Positions 1 through 6,259 of a stretch of 11,571 nucleotides of DNA are shown one piece after another (positions within the stretch are counted from its first letter, which is position 1; every line of letters starts with the position of its first letter). The stretch comes from Gemmatimonadota bacterium. Lineage in GTDB: Bacteria; Gemmatimonadota; Gemmatimonadetes; Gemmatimonadales; Gemmatimonadaceae. Made by a program: the position numbers and the translations under genes. Location: assembly GCA_028287225.1 (NCBI GenBank), contig JAQBPZ010000171.1, positions 1 to 11,571 of the forward strand, read 5' to 3'. Under the pieces are notes generated by a model. That model was not told where the DNA came from, ran no database searches, and saw only the letters and a list, made by a program, of their open reading frames with translations.

Positions 1-22
1 GCTCGGCTCGCCCGACTCGCCG

Positions 23-1222
23 ATGACGCCGGACGTCGACATTTATGCCAGGGCGACGCCGGCGACGCCCGGCGCGCCCAACCCCGACCTCGAGGAAACC
101 GCGCGGGCCCTGGGCGGCCCGCGCGGGCGGTCGATCGACCTGACGATGCTCACCGTGCTCGCGGTGCTGTACACGCTCTACTTCGCCCGCGAGTTCCTGA
201 TCCCCATCGTGTTCGCGCTGCTGCTCAACTTCCTCCTCAGCCCCCTCATCCGGCTGATGGGCCGCTGGCGGATCCCGGCGCCGGCGAGCGCCGCGCTCGT
301 CGTCGTCGCGCTCATCGCGGGCATCGGCGGCGGGGCCTACCAGCTCGCCGGCCCCGCCCAGCGCTGGGCGATGACCGCCCCGCAGAGCTTCACCAGGGCA
401 CAGACCAAGCTGCGGCGCATCATCAAGCCGATGGAGCAGGTCTCCAAGAACGTGGAGCAGGCCGCGAACGCCGTCGGCAGCCAGGGGAGCGGCAAGCAGC
501 CGCAGATCGTCATCCAGCAGACCCCGAGCCTGTCCTCGCGCTTCTTCGGCACCACGCAGAAGATTGCCGCCGGCATGCTGGAGATCTTCATCCTGCTGTA
601 CTTCCTGCTGGCCGGCGGCGACCTGTTCCTGCAGAAGCTCATCAAGGTGCTGCCGCACTTCAACGACAAGGTGAAGGCGGTGGAGATCGCGCGGGCTACC
701 GAGGCCGCCGTCTCCGCCTATCTCTCCACGGCGCTGTTCGTGAACGTGGCCGAGGGGGCCGTCGTCGCGCTGGTGCTGTGGCTGCTCGGCATGCCGAATC
801 CGCTGCTCTGGGGCTCGCTGGTGGCCTGCCTGGAGTTCGTGCCGTACCTCGGCGCGCTCACGGCGGTCATCATCTTCACCGTGGCCGGCCTCACCACCTT
901 CGATCAGGTGGGCCAGGCCCTGCTCATCCCCGGCAGCTTCCTGGCGATCAACCTGCTCCAGGCCAACCTCGTCACCCCGCTGCTGCTCGGGCACCGGCTG
1001 ACGCTCAACCCGGTGGGCATCTTCGTGGGGCTCGCGTTCTTCTTCTGGATCTGGGGCGTGCCGGGCGCGTTCCTGGCGGTCCCGTTGCTCGCGACCTTCA
1101 AGATCTTCTGCGACCACATCGTCTCGCTCGCGGCCATCGGCGAGTTCCTTGGTCAGCGCGACGAGGACGAGCGGCGGTTGACGGCGCGCGTGGGCTCGGC
1201 GGAGATGCGCGCGGCGCCGTAA
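23..1222 (+). CDS. AI-2E family transporter (membrane permease)
   Basis: A 399-residue polytopic inner-membrane protein of the AI-2E transporter family (PerM/TqsA/YdgG-like). Family members are proposed to export small molecules or act as Na+/H+ exchangers; the substrate here cannot be read from sequence. After a polar N-terminus (residues 1-37) there is a hydrophobic pair near 38-65 and 82-105, then a soluble stretch of about 75 residues (105-180). The rest is the usual C-terminal bundle. It contains the family's LGMPNPLLWG block followed by EFVPYLGA, then VTPLLLGHRLTLNP, and FFWIWGVPGAFLAVPLL near the end. Length is normal for the family. The ATG at 23 is the first start visible, but the frame stays open to the window edge, so the true start may lie upstream. 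It is convergent with the zinc-ribbon gene and no operon partner is visible. Family assignment is firm, function is not. Confidence 0.93.
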   Translation: MTPDVDIYARATPATPGAPNPDLEETARALGGPRGRSIDLTMLTVLAVLYTLYFAREFLIPIVFALLLNFLLSPLIRLMGRWRIPAPASAALVVVALIAGIGGGAYQLAGPAQRWAMTAPQSFTRAQTKLRRIIKPMEQVSKNVEQAANAVGSQGSGKQPQIVIQQTPSLSSRFFGTTQKIAAGMLEIFILLYFLLAGGDLFLQKLIKVLPHFNDKVKAVEIARATEAAVSAYLSTALFVNVAEGAVVALVLWLLGMPNPLLWGSLVACLEFVPYLGALTAVIIFTVAGLTTFDQVGQALLIPGSFLAINLLQANLVTPLLLGHRLTLNPVGIFVGLAFFFWIWGVPGAFLAVPLLATFKIFCDHIVSLAAIGEFLGQRDEDERRLTARVGSAEMRAAP

Positions 1223-2337
1223 AGATCTGCACTGCCAAGGGGTTGTTTACTGTGGCAGTTACCGAGGCTCGTTCCCCTTGAGCCGCGCGAGCGCATCCCC
1301 GACCTCCTCCGGCAGGAGCAGGTCGTCGGCGATGCCGGCGATCTCCTCGGCCTGCGCCACGCCGCTTCGAGCACGTGCAGCTCGCCCTCCAGCGCGCGGC
1401 GCTCGCTCTCCTCGTGCACCGCCATCTCCAGCGCGAGGCGCACCGGCTTGGCGATGGCATGGAGCTGCCCCTGCTCGGGCACCTGGCCGCTCCACCGGGT
1501 CTCCGGTTGTGCGCGGGACGCCACCTCGAACATGCGCTCGGGCGAGCCGGCGTCCTCCAGGACGTGCACCGCGTCGCCGACCGTCTTCCGGCGCGCCACC
1601 GACGTGTTGATGTGCGGCAGCACCTGCGCCAGCGCACGCCTCGCCTCCTCCCCCTTGAGGTTCACGCTCTCGGTGAGGTGCCGCATCCCCTTCATGGTGT
1701 AGTCCAGCCGCTCGGCGCCGCCCATGAAATGCACGTCGAGGCTCCATCCGTCCGGACCGTCCGGCCGGATCTTCGTGCGGAGCGCGTGAACCTTGGCCAG
1801 GCGGAGCACGGCGCGCTCGTCGCCCTCGCCGATGCTCACGCGGGTGACGGGGCGACGCCGCTGGTCCCAGTGGAAGCCCGCCTGGAACGCGAGGTTGAGG
1901 AAGCTCACCACCCCGCCCGTGTACAGGCCGAGCGCCGGCCCGCCCCACAGCACCGCGCCCATGACGCCCAGCGTGCCCGCGCTCATCAGGACATTGCGCC
2001 GCGTGCGCCTCCCGAACTGGTCGCCGTAGCGCCACGCCGCCATCTCCGGACGCTGCGGCGCGCCGATGCGCACCAGCTCCAGCCCTTCGCGCAGCTTCGC
2101 CAGGCCGATCTCGTCGGTGGACACGCGGAGCCGGGTCTCGCGGAAGGCGCGCTCGCACGACTCGATGGCTTCCCAGCGCTCCTCGAGGGGGGTGAGGTTC
2201 CACCGCTCGCACCGGCGGCACACCACCCAGAGCCGCCCCTTCGCCGCGTCGAACGCCAGGCGGCGTCCCACCGGAAACTGCTCGATCGACTCGTTGCGCC
2301 CGAGGTCGCCGTTGCAGAAGAGGCACGCGGAGTACAT
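1153..2337 (-). CDS. Zinc-ribbon membrane protein, hypothetical; 3' end probably frameshifted (true end near 1259)
   Basis: I do not recognise a named family. The N-terminus carries two CxxC pairs (C5/C8 and C40/C43), a treble-clef or zinc-ribbon pattern that probably binds one Zn. A charged helical stretch (44-115) follows, then a hydrophobic region at about 116-152 that could be one or two membrane segments. The C-terminal part (160-327) is soluble and charged, ending in a Glu/Arg-rich, probably coiled-coil helix. As read, the frame runs to 1153 and overlaps the permease antisense by 70 nt. Its last ~65 residues are Arg/Ser/Pro-rich and unlike the rest. Switching frame after residue 327-328 (around 1354-1357) gives an acidic tail with normal codon use, EEIAGIADDLLLPEEVGDAL onwards, stopping at 1259; the repaired protein would be 359 residues. 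It starts 10 nt after the stop of the 130-aa gene, so the two are probably co-transcribed. No strong ribosome binding site precedes the ATG. Confidence 0.75.
   Translation of the reverse strand: MYSACLFCNGDLGRNESIEQFPVGRRLAFDAAKGRLWVVCRRCERWNLTPLEERWEAIESCERAFRETRLRVSTDEIGLAKLREGLELVRIGAPQRPEMAAWRYGDQFGRRTRRNVLMSAGTLGVMGAVLWGGPALGLYTGGVVSFLNLAFQAGFHWDQRRRPVTRVSIGEGDERAVLRLAKVHALRTKIRPDGPDGWSLDVHFMGGAERLDYTMKGMRHLTESVNLKGEEARRALAQVLPHINTSVARRKTVGDAVHVLEDAGSPERMFEVASRAQPETRWSGQVPEQGQLHAIAKPVRLALEMAVHEESERRALEGELHVLEAAWRRPRRSPASPTTCSCRRRSGMRSRGSRGTSLGNCHSKQPLGSADLYGAARISAEPTRAVNRRSSSSR
1231..1259. terminator. Possible bidirectional terminator hairpin between convergent genes
   Basis: A perfect 7-bp inverted repeat, ACTGCCA at 1231-1237 and TGGCAGT at 1253-1259, has a 15-nt loop. 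It sits in the 36-bp gap between the permease stop and the reconstructed stop (TAA, 1261-1259) of the minus-strand zinc-ribbon gene. The location suits a shared terminator. There is no T-tract on either side and the stem is only moderately GC-rich, so it may be coincidental. Confidence 0.3.
1354..1357 (-). other. Probable single-base frameshift site in the zinc-ribbon gene
   Basis: On the minus strand the codons TGG-CGC-AGG (1359-1351) lead into an Arg/Pro-rich off-frame tail. Adding one base before CAG at 1354 restores the frame CAG-GCC-GAG-GAG-ATC, in which nearly every third codon position is G or C up to the TAA at 1261-1259. This looks like one missing base, either a sequencing or assembly error in a GC-rich stretch or a real mutation. 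Confidence 0.75.
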
Positions 2338-2347
2338 CGGCGGCGGC

Positions 2348-2740
2348 CTACTTCTTCTTCAGCACCTTCGCGAGCGCTTCGGCGATGCGCTTCGGATCCG
2401 TCTCGTCGTCCGGGATGTCGACGTCGAGCGTGTCCACCCTGCCCGGCTTGCGCTCCAGGTCCACCATCCACCCCAGCGTGGGGCCGCCGCAGCGCGCCAC
2501 GGCACCCGAGGCCAGGTGCGCCACCACGATGCCGGGAAACCCGAACTCCACCGTGCTCCCCTTCAGCGCCTTCTGGAGCGCCGCGGCCACGGCGTGCCCA
2601 CGCTCGTGCGTCACGAAGGCATCGTCGCTGATGGCATGCTCGAACGTCGCGCTCATGACGTCCGGCGGGAGCTCGAAGTCGTCGAGCGGATCGTTATTGG
2701 ACGGGGGCGTGGTCACGGCTTCCGGGAGTATCGGCGGCAT
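2348..2740 (-). CDS. 130-aa protein with an HExxH motif, unknown function
   Basis: A soluble 130-residue protein with no signal peptide or membrane segment; I do not recognise the family. The N-terminus is Pro-rich and disordered-looking (1-27). Residues 45-49 read HERGH in the context VTHERGHAVAAALQKAL, which matches the HExxH zinc-metallopeptidase pattern and resembles the HEAGHA(V/L) helix of M41 (FtsH-type) and related peptidases. A later GPTLGWMVDLE segment (about 86-96) loosely recalls the GxALGYTxxLP segment of M41 domains. No third zinc ligand is obvious and the domain is short, so activity is unproven; it could be a chance motif. The C-terminus is acidic, then Lys-rich (ending KVLKKK). 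It lies 12 nt after the TMEM175-like gene and 10 nt before the zinc-ribbon gene, consistent with one transcript. A TAATCT box (2755-2750) overlapping the previous stop codon lies 9 nt before the ATG and could be an internal promoter. Confidence 0.7.
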   Translation of the reverse strand: MPPILPEAVTTPPSNNDPLDDFELPPDVMSATFEHAISDDAFVTHERGHAVAAALQKALKGSTVEFGFPGIVVAHLASGAVARCGGPTLGWMVDLERKPGRVDTLDVDIPDDETDPKRIAEALAKVLKKK

Positions 2741-2752
2741 GGGGACGAAAGA

Positions 2753-3574
2753 TTAGCTGATGACGACCGGTCGCGGGCCGGCGGGGGCGGCAAGGCTGGC
2801 GACGAGCGCCCGCCGCTCGCGGCCGAGCCGTCGGAGCGCCCGGCGCTGCGCCAGGTTCATGGCCAGCACCACGAGGGGCCCAATCATGTACACCGTGGTC
2901 CACACGATGTCCCGCTTCGCCGTCCGCATGCCCGCGACGATCAGCAGCATACACCACGCCATCATCATGACGCCAGAGATCGTCATCGCCAGCCACCGCC
3001 GCTGGATGGCGCGCGTGTCGAACAGCTCGAGCTCGCTCAGCCCGATCACCGCATGCTGGGTCGCGGCGTGGGCGTACAGGCGCATGAACACGAAGCTGAC
3101 GCCGGCGAACCCGGTCGTGTAGAGCAGGATCACCTTCGGCACGTCCGCGATCGTGATCATCGCCTTCATCGAGTCGTTGCCGCGGAGCAGGGCGACGGGC
3201 ACCACGTCGAACATCGCGGTCGCGACGAACCGCACCGGGTACACCGCGAGCAGCACGATCCCGAGCAGCACGCCCGTGAGGCGGATGGTGCGCCGATCCT
3301 CCAGCCCGTATCGGCGAAAGAAGTCGAACTGGGCGCGCCACAGGAAGAACAGCACGGCGAAGCTGACGACGAAGGGGATGATCGCGTGCCACATCGACAG
3401 CAGCTCGCCGGTGGTGTCGGGCACCTTGGACGAGATCACCAGCAGGGTGATCGCGAAGCCGAACACCGCGTCGCTGAACCCCTCGAGCCGCGATACCTCC
3501 GTCCCGCGCGACCTGAACGCGAGGTCGGTGTCGGCCTGGGCGGTATCGCGGGCGAACAGGGCGCGGAGCAGCAT
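2753..3574 (-). CDS. TMEM175/DUF1211-family membrane protein (predicted K+ channel-like)
   Basis: A 273-residue integral membrane protein. Residues 29-38 read RLEGFSDAVF, which contains the family-defining RxxxFSD motif (R29, F33, S34, D35) at the start of the first helix, followed by GFAITLLVI. Bacterial members form tetrameric K+-permeable channels without the classical TVGYG filter. Further hydrophobic segments lie near 63-80, 98-118, 146-166, 195-215 and 224-241, giving the six helices expected for a single-repeat bacterial member. A polar C-terminal tail rich in Arg and Ala-Pro follows. The ATG at 3574 was chosen because it places the RxxxFSD motif close to the N-terminus, as in the family. 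Longer starts in this frame would run antiframe through the upstream gene. No strong Shine-Dalgarno precedes it. Probably transcribed with the YdjM-like gene, 53 nt upstream. Family call is firm; ion selectivity is inferred from the family. Confidence 0.85.
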   Translation of the reverse strand: MLLRALFARDTAQADTDLAFRSRGTEVSRLEGFSDAVFGFAITLLVISSKVPDTTGELLSMWHAIIPFVVSFAVLFFLWRAQFDFFRRYGLEDRRTIRLTGVLLGIVLLAVYPVRFVATAMFDVVPVALLRGNDSMKAMITIADVPKVILLYTTGFAGVSFVFMRLYAHAATQHAVIGLSELELFDTRAIQRRWLAMTISGVMMMAWCMLLIVAGMRTAKRDIVWTTVYMIGPLVVLAMNLAQRRALRRLGRERRALVASLAAPAGPRPVVIS

Positions 3575-3627
3575 CGCGGGCTCGGGGAAGGAGGCTCCGC
3601 CAAGATGCGCCCGACGTGCCGGAATCG

Positions 3628-4182
3628 TTAGAGTCCGGGCCTCGGCACGGCGGCCGCGACGGTGTCCGGTGGCGCGCACCCGGTCGGCTTCAGCCGGCCC
3701 GCCAGGTCCGCTCCCCCCTGGAGTGCCACGAGCGCCACGATGGTCAGCACGCCGGCCGCCCAGCGCGGCACGCCCTCCCGGCGGCGGAGCAGCGCCCACC
3801 CGGCGAGCACGAGCAGCGACTCCATCAGGAAGTCGACGGCCGGGTGCTGGTAGAGCCCCAGCCCGTGCAGCTCCCCGCCCGGCCAGTAGAGCTTTCGCCC
3901 CGTCGGCCAGTCGAACGGCAGGTGCAGCAGCACGGCCATCAGCACCACCGGGGCCGTCGCCCGGTGCCCGGCCAGCACGGCCGCGCCGGCGAGCACCACG
4001 CCGAGCAGCAGCGCGGCCGGCACGGTGTGGGAGTAGAGCCCGTACGGGTTGCAGATCCCCGCCAGGGCATATGCGAAGTCGAGCAGGTCGGGCGCGACCG
4101 CGGCCGGGATGATCCACAGCAGCGAGGCGCGCGGACACCAGCGCGCGAGCGCCGCTGCGACGCCGAGGTGCCCGACGATCAC
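3628..4182 (-). CDS. YdjM-like predicted membrane-bound metal-dependent hydrolase
   Basis: A 184-residue membrane protein with the ordered polar residues of the YdjM/LexA-regulated membrane hydrolase family: H5 in the N-terminal MIVGHLGVAAA, PDLLD (D32, D35) at the end of the first hydrophobic segment, YSHT (H52), and HLPFDWP (H87, D91). In that family these His/Asp residues are thought to bind metal; the substrate is unknown. Hydrophobic segments lie near 20-40, 53-73, 78-90, 118-133 and 142-157. The start is a GTG at 4182, which overlaps the stop codon of the response regulator as GTGA; longer frames would run through that gene and lack sense. The overlap implies translational coupling to the response regulator, so the two products may belong to one response. 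The assignment rests on motif order by eye and is moderately sure. Confidence 0.7.
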   Translation of the reverse strand: MIVGHLGVAAALARWCPRASLLWIIPAAVAPDLLDFAYALAGICNPYGLYSHTVPAALLLGVVLAGAAVLAGHRATAPVVLMAVLLHLPFDWPTGRKLYWPGGELHGLGLYQHPAVDFLMESLLVLAGWALLRRREGVPRWAAGVLTIVALVALQGGADLAGRLKPTGCAPPDTVAAAVPRPGL

Positions 4183-4565
4183 GGGGCGACGAACTTCCGC
4201 ACTTCCTCGAGGAGCCTGATCGGCGGGACCGGCTTGGCGAGGTACTCGTCGCAGCCGGCGGCCAGCGAGGCGTCGCGGTCCCACGTGCTCGCGAGCCCGG
4301 TCACCACGATGATCGGGATGTGGTGCGTCTCCGGGCTCTCCTTCAGCGTGCGGACCGCATTCCATCCGCTCGTGCCGGGCATGGTGACGTCCATCAGCAC
4401 CAGGTCGGGGAGCGCGCGCCGGGCGACCTCCACCGCTTCGGCCCCGTCGCCTGCCTCCAGCACGCGGTAGCCCGCGCTGTTGAGGATGGCGACGTAGAGC
4501 GAGCGCTGCTCGTCGTTGTCTTCGGCTACGAGGATGGTCGGCCCGGAGGGAGCCGGAGAGGACAT
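4179..4565 (-). CDS. Stand-alone receiver-domain response regulator (CheY-like)
   Basis: A 128-residue protein that is almost entirely one REC domain. Visible residues are the acidic pair E15/D16 (ILVAEDND), the phospho-acceptor D59 (LVLMDVTMPG), T89 in IIVVTG, and K111 in YLAKPV. There is no output domain, so it probably acts by protein contact downstream of a histidine kinase, none of which is encoded here. The start at 4565 (MSSPAPSG) leaves a normal short leader before the first strand; an in-frame ATG at 4616 would add 17 residues that look non-coding. The downstream YdjM-like gene starts inside its stop codon (GTGA). Upstream lies a 70-bp gap with an 8-bp inverted repeat at 4580-4615, so it could head its own transcript. 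Family call is very sure; partner unknown. Confidence 0.93.
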   Translation of the reverse strand: MSSPAPSGPTILVAEDNDEQRSLYVAILNSAGYRVLEAGDGAEAVEVARRALPDLVLMDVTMPGTSGWNAVRTLKESPETHHIPIIVVTGLASTWDRDASLAAGCDEYLAKPVPPIRLLEEVRKFVAP

Positions 4566-4579
4566 GCGCAGGGAGGCTG

Positions 4580-4615
4580 TGGGGTGCGCCACGAAGTTAC
4601 GGGGGCGGCACCCCA
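4580..4615. promoter_or_regulatory. Perfect 8-bp inverted repeat upstream of the response regulator gene
   Basis: TGGGGTGC at 4580-4587 and GCACCCCA at 4608-4615 are exact inverted copies separated by 20 bp, in the 70-bp gap between the 163-aa secreted protein gene and the response regulator gene. The spacer holds TAACTT read on the minus strand, a possible -10 box. It could be an operator dyad, or an RNA hairpin ending the upstream transcript. No T-tract follows it, which argues against a simple terminator. Confidence 0.35.
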
Positions 4616-4635
4616 TTTGGCCACACGTGCGCCGA

Positions 4636-5127
4636 TCAGGGGCGGCGGGTCTGTCCGGAGGATCGGGTCAGCGGGGCCGTGGCCGCGTTCACCGTGGTGT
4701 CCACCGCGGTCAGCACCTGGGTCAGGATCTGCGGGTTCCGGTCCAGCGTCGCCACCACGCGGTCCACGATGCGCGCCACGTTGTCCAGGTCCACGTACAG
4801 GTAGGCCTCGGCCAGCACGCCCGAGATGCTCAGCTGCACCTTCCGGATGCCGACGTCCACGCCCGCGGTGATCTGCACGAAGTTCATCGCGTTGGCGTCC
4901 AGCGAGACGTGCGCGCGCACGTCCTGCACCGTGAGGCCGATGGAGTCCACCGACAGCTCGGGGATCTCCAGGATCACGTCGCGGTTCGGCGTGAGCTGCG
5001 TGCCGCTCGCCGAGATCCGCCCGCTGGCGGGGCGGGCAGCCTGCGTGGAGTCGCGCTGGGCGGCGGCGCTGGACGCGGCGAGCACCAGGGCGAGCAGGGC
5101 GAGCGTGGAGGTGAGGCGCGATCGCAT
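4636..5127 (-). CDS. Secreted protein, short paralogue of the 294-aa protein at 6260-7144
   Basis: A 163-residue protein with a Sec signal peptide (Arg-containing start, Leu/Ala core, probable cleavage after AAA at 22-24). Residues 49-138 align without gaps to residues 91-180 of the 294-aa protein encoded divergently at 6260; by my hand count about 42 of 90 positions are identical. The shared blocks are V(I/V)LE(I/V)P, V(S/N)LDA, AG(V/A)DV.I, (L/V)(Y/D)... VDLD(N/D)V..IVD and a final NPQ/HPE. The domain alternates hydrophobic and polar residues (IGLTVQDVRAHVSL), suggesting beta strands, and ends in a probable helix. I recall similar uncharacterised secreted proteins in Actinobacteria, but cannot confirm the family here. 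The tail (150-163) is Thr/Arg-rich. The start has a good Shine-Dalgarno, GGAGA 8 nt before the ATG, lying over the stop region of the upstream gene only 3 nt away. It is the third gene of the secreted set. Function unknown, probably envelope or periplasm. Confidence 0.82.
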   Translation of the reverse strand: MRSRLTSTLALLALVLAASSAAAQRDSTQAARPASGRISASGTQLTPNRDVILEIPELSVDSIGLTVQDVRAHVSLDANAMNFVQITAGVDVGIRKVQLSISGVLAEAYLYVDLDNVARIVDRVVATLDRNPQILTQVLTAVDTTVNAATAPLTRSSGQTRRP

Positions 5128-5130
5128 GGA

Positions 5131-5613
5131 CTATCTCCGTGGTGGGACGGCGGGTGGGGTGGTCCTGAGAGAGTCGCCCGGTGCTCGGGCGATGGAGCGG
5201 AGTGCGCCGGGATCTGCGTGGAGCCGAATCGTGCCATGCACCTGGTGCAGGCGCGCCGTCACGGTGCCGAGGTGCGCCGAGACACCGGCACACGCCCGCC
5301 ATGGCGACGCGTGTGCGCCGGCGGTCCCCGACACGCCGAGCGCGACGCCGGCATCCACGTCGCTGCGCGTCCAGCTTCGGTCGGCGATGGCCAGCACGAT
5401 GGTGGTGTCGAGCGATGCGCGCGGCGACGCGGCCGGGCCGGCCCCGGCCGTGCCGGGCCCCCAGGCGCGCAGCGTGGTGCCCGACTCGGCGCATGCGAGC
5501 CGATGGCCGCCCGAATCGGCGCGTGTCGTTACCGGGTCGCGCTGCGCGCGCGCGTCGGTGGCGAGGAAGACCGTCGTCGCGAGCGCGATGGTCATCGCGA
5601 GCCGCCTCCTCAT
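5131..5613 (-). CDS. Small secreted protein, unknown function (160 aa)
   Basis: A 160-residue protein with a clear Sec signal peptide (MRRRLAMTIALATTVFLATDARA, cleavage probably after ARA at about residue 23). The mature part has two Cys (C41, C108), which could form a disulfide, and several alternating beta-like stretches (TIVLAIAD at 71-78, ARLHQVHGTIRLHA at 120-133). The C-terminus is Pro/Arg-rich. I do not recognise the family. Its ATG overlaps the stop of the 169-aa gene as ATGA (5613-5610), and its stop lies 3 nt before the next start, so it is the middle gene of a tightly coupled trio of exported proteins. It is accepted as real because the signal peptide, the ATGA overlap and the high-GC third positions agree. 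Longer frames to 6135 would run through the upstream gene and were not used. Confidence 0.75.
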   Translation of the reverse strand: MRRRLAMTIALATTVFLATDARAQRDPVTTRADSGGHRLACAESGTTLRAWGPGTAGAGPAASPRASLDTTIVLAIADRSWTRSDVDAGVALGVSGTAGAHASPWRACAGVSAHLGTVTARLHQVHGTIRLHADPGALRSIARAPGDSLRTTPPAVPPRR

Positions 5614-6119
5614 GGCGGCCCGCTCCCCGCGCGCGCGCCGGCACCGAGCGAGGCGCAGCGCGTCGCGGTCGTGCTGTCTGGCGCGCTGCCGGTGATGCGG
5701 CCCGCGATGCACTCGGCGTTGAGGCGGCCGAGGATCTCCACGGCCACGTAGACGTTGCGATACGTGGTGCCCGACACCACCGGCGACGCGATGTTGCGTC
5801 GCGCGAGCACGCGCACGGAGTCCACCTGCGCATCGCCGGTGAGCCGCACGCAGATCCGCGGCGACCCCACGAACCGCACCTCGTCGGCGGTCGCCGAGGC
5901 GAGGATGCGAAGCGTCACGTGCGAGCTGTCTCGGGCCGCACCGCGCTGCACGACGGAGGGCGCCGCGCGCCGGGCGGCCGTGCTGTCCGATCCGCCGAGG
6001 GCCGTATCGACCCGCGCGCAGGCGACCGGCGAGGCGGTCTGCTGCGCGCTCGCACTGAACGCCGGCGCCAGGAGCGCGGCGGCGAGAGCGAGGGCGGTAG
6101 CGGCGAATCGGGGGCGCAT
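5610..6119 (-). CDS. Small secreted protein, unknown function (169 aa), first gene of the minus-strand run
   Basis: A 169-residue exported protein. The signal peptide covers about residues 1-25 (Ala/Leu core, SASA then QQ). The mature protein has four Cys (C34, C90, C137, C155), enough for two disulfides, and a central beta-like region (about 66-132: VTLRILAS, DEVRFVG, ICVRLTG, VDSVRVLA, NVYVAVEIL). The C-terminal part is Ser/Thr/Gly-rich. I do not recognise a family. The start at 6119 was chosen because it begins exactly at the signal peptide; an in-frame ATG at 6230 would prefix 37 polar residues and bury the signal. No strong Shine-Dalgarno is seen before it. It faces the 294-aa secreted protein gene across a 140-bp region, and its stop overlaps the next start (ATGA), so it is translationally coupled to the 160-aa protein. 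Confidence 0.77.
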   Translation of the reverse strand: MRPRFAATALALAAALLAPAFSASAQQTASPVACARVDTALGGSDSTAARRAAPSVVQRGAARDSSHVTLRILASATADEVRFVGSPRICVRLTGDAQVDSVRVLARRNIASPVVSGTTYRNVYVAVEILGRLNAECIAGRITGSAPDSTTATRCASLGAGARAGSGPP

Positions 6120-6259
6120 GTCGATCGCGCCGCATTCAACATCCGTGCCTTTCGAGACCGGAATCCAGCGGCGCTGATTTTGCTCCGGCGCCGACCCGGC
6201 CGCGCGCCGACAGGGTGCGCGCTCACCCACCGCCCGTGAACTGACGAGAGGACGATCGC
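6120..6259. promoter_or_regulatory. Divergent promoter region between two secreted-protein transcription units
   Basis: A 140-bp non-coding gap separates the starts at 6119 (-) and 6260 (+), so promoters for both directions must lie here or overlap the genes. The least GC-rich part is 6133-6185, which includes ATTTTGCT. No convincing -35/-10 pair is visible on either strand. Two GCGCGC hexamers (6202-6207 and 6217-6222, 9-nt spacer) could form a small hairpin in the + strand leader. A Shine-Dalgarno AGAGGA at 6247-6252 sits 7 nt before the + strand ATG. Confidence 0.45.

Noticed and set aside
1375..3631. Long + strand open frames opposite the minus-strand genes
   Set aside because: Products are Arg/His/Pro-rich without domain logic, while the minus-strand frames show zinc-ribbon, HExxH and TMEM175 motifs.
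3575..4138. N-terminal extension of the TMEM175-like frame
   Set aside because: It runs out of frame through the YdjM-like gene and is Arg/Ala/Gly-rich; the family motif sits near the N-terminus when starting at 3574.
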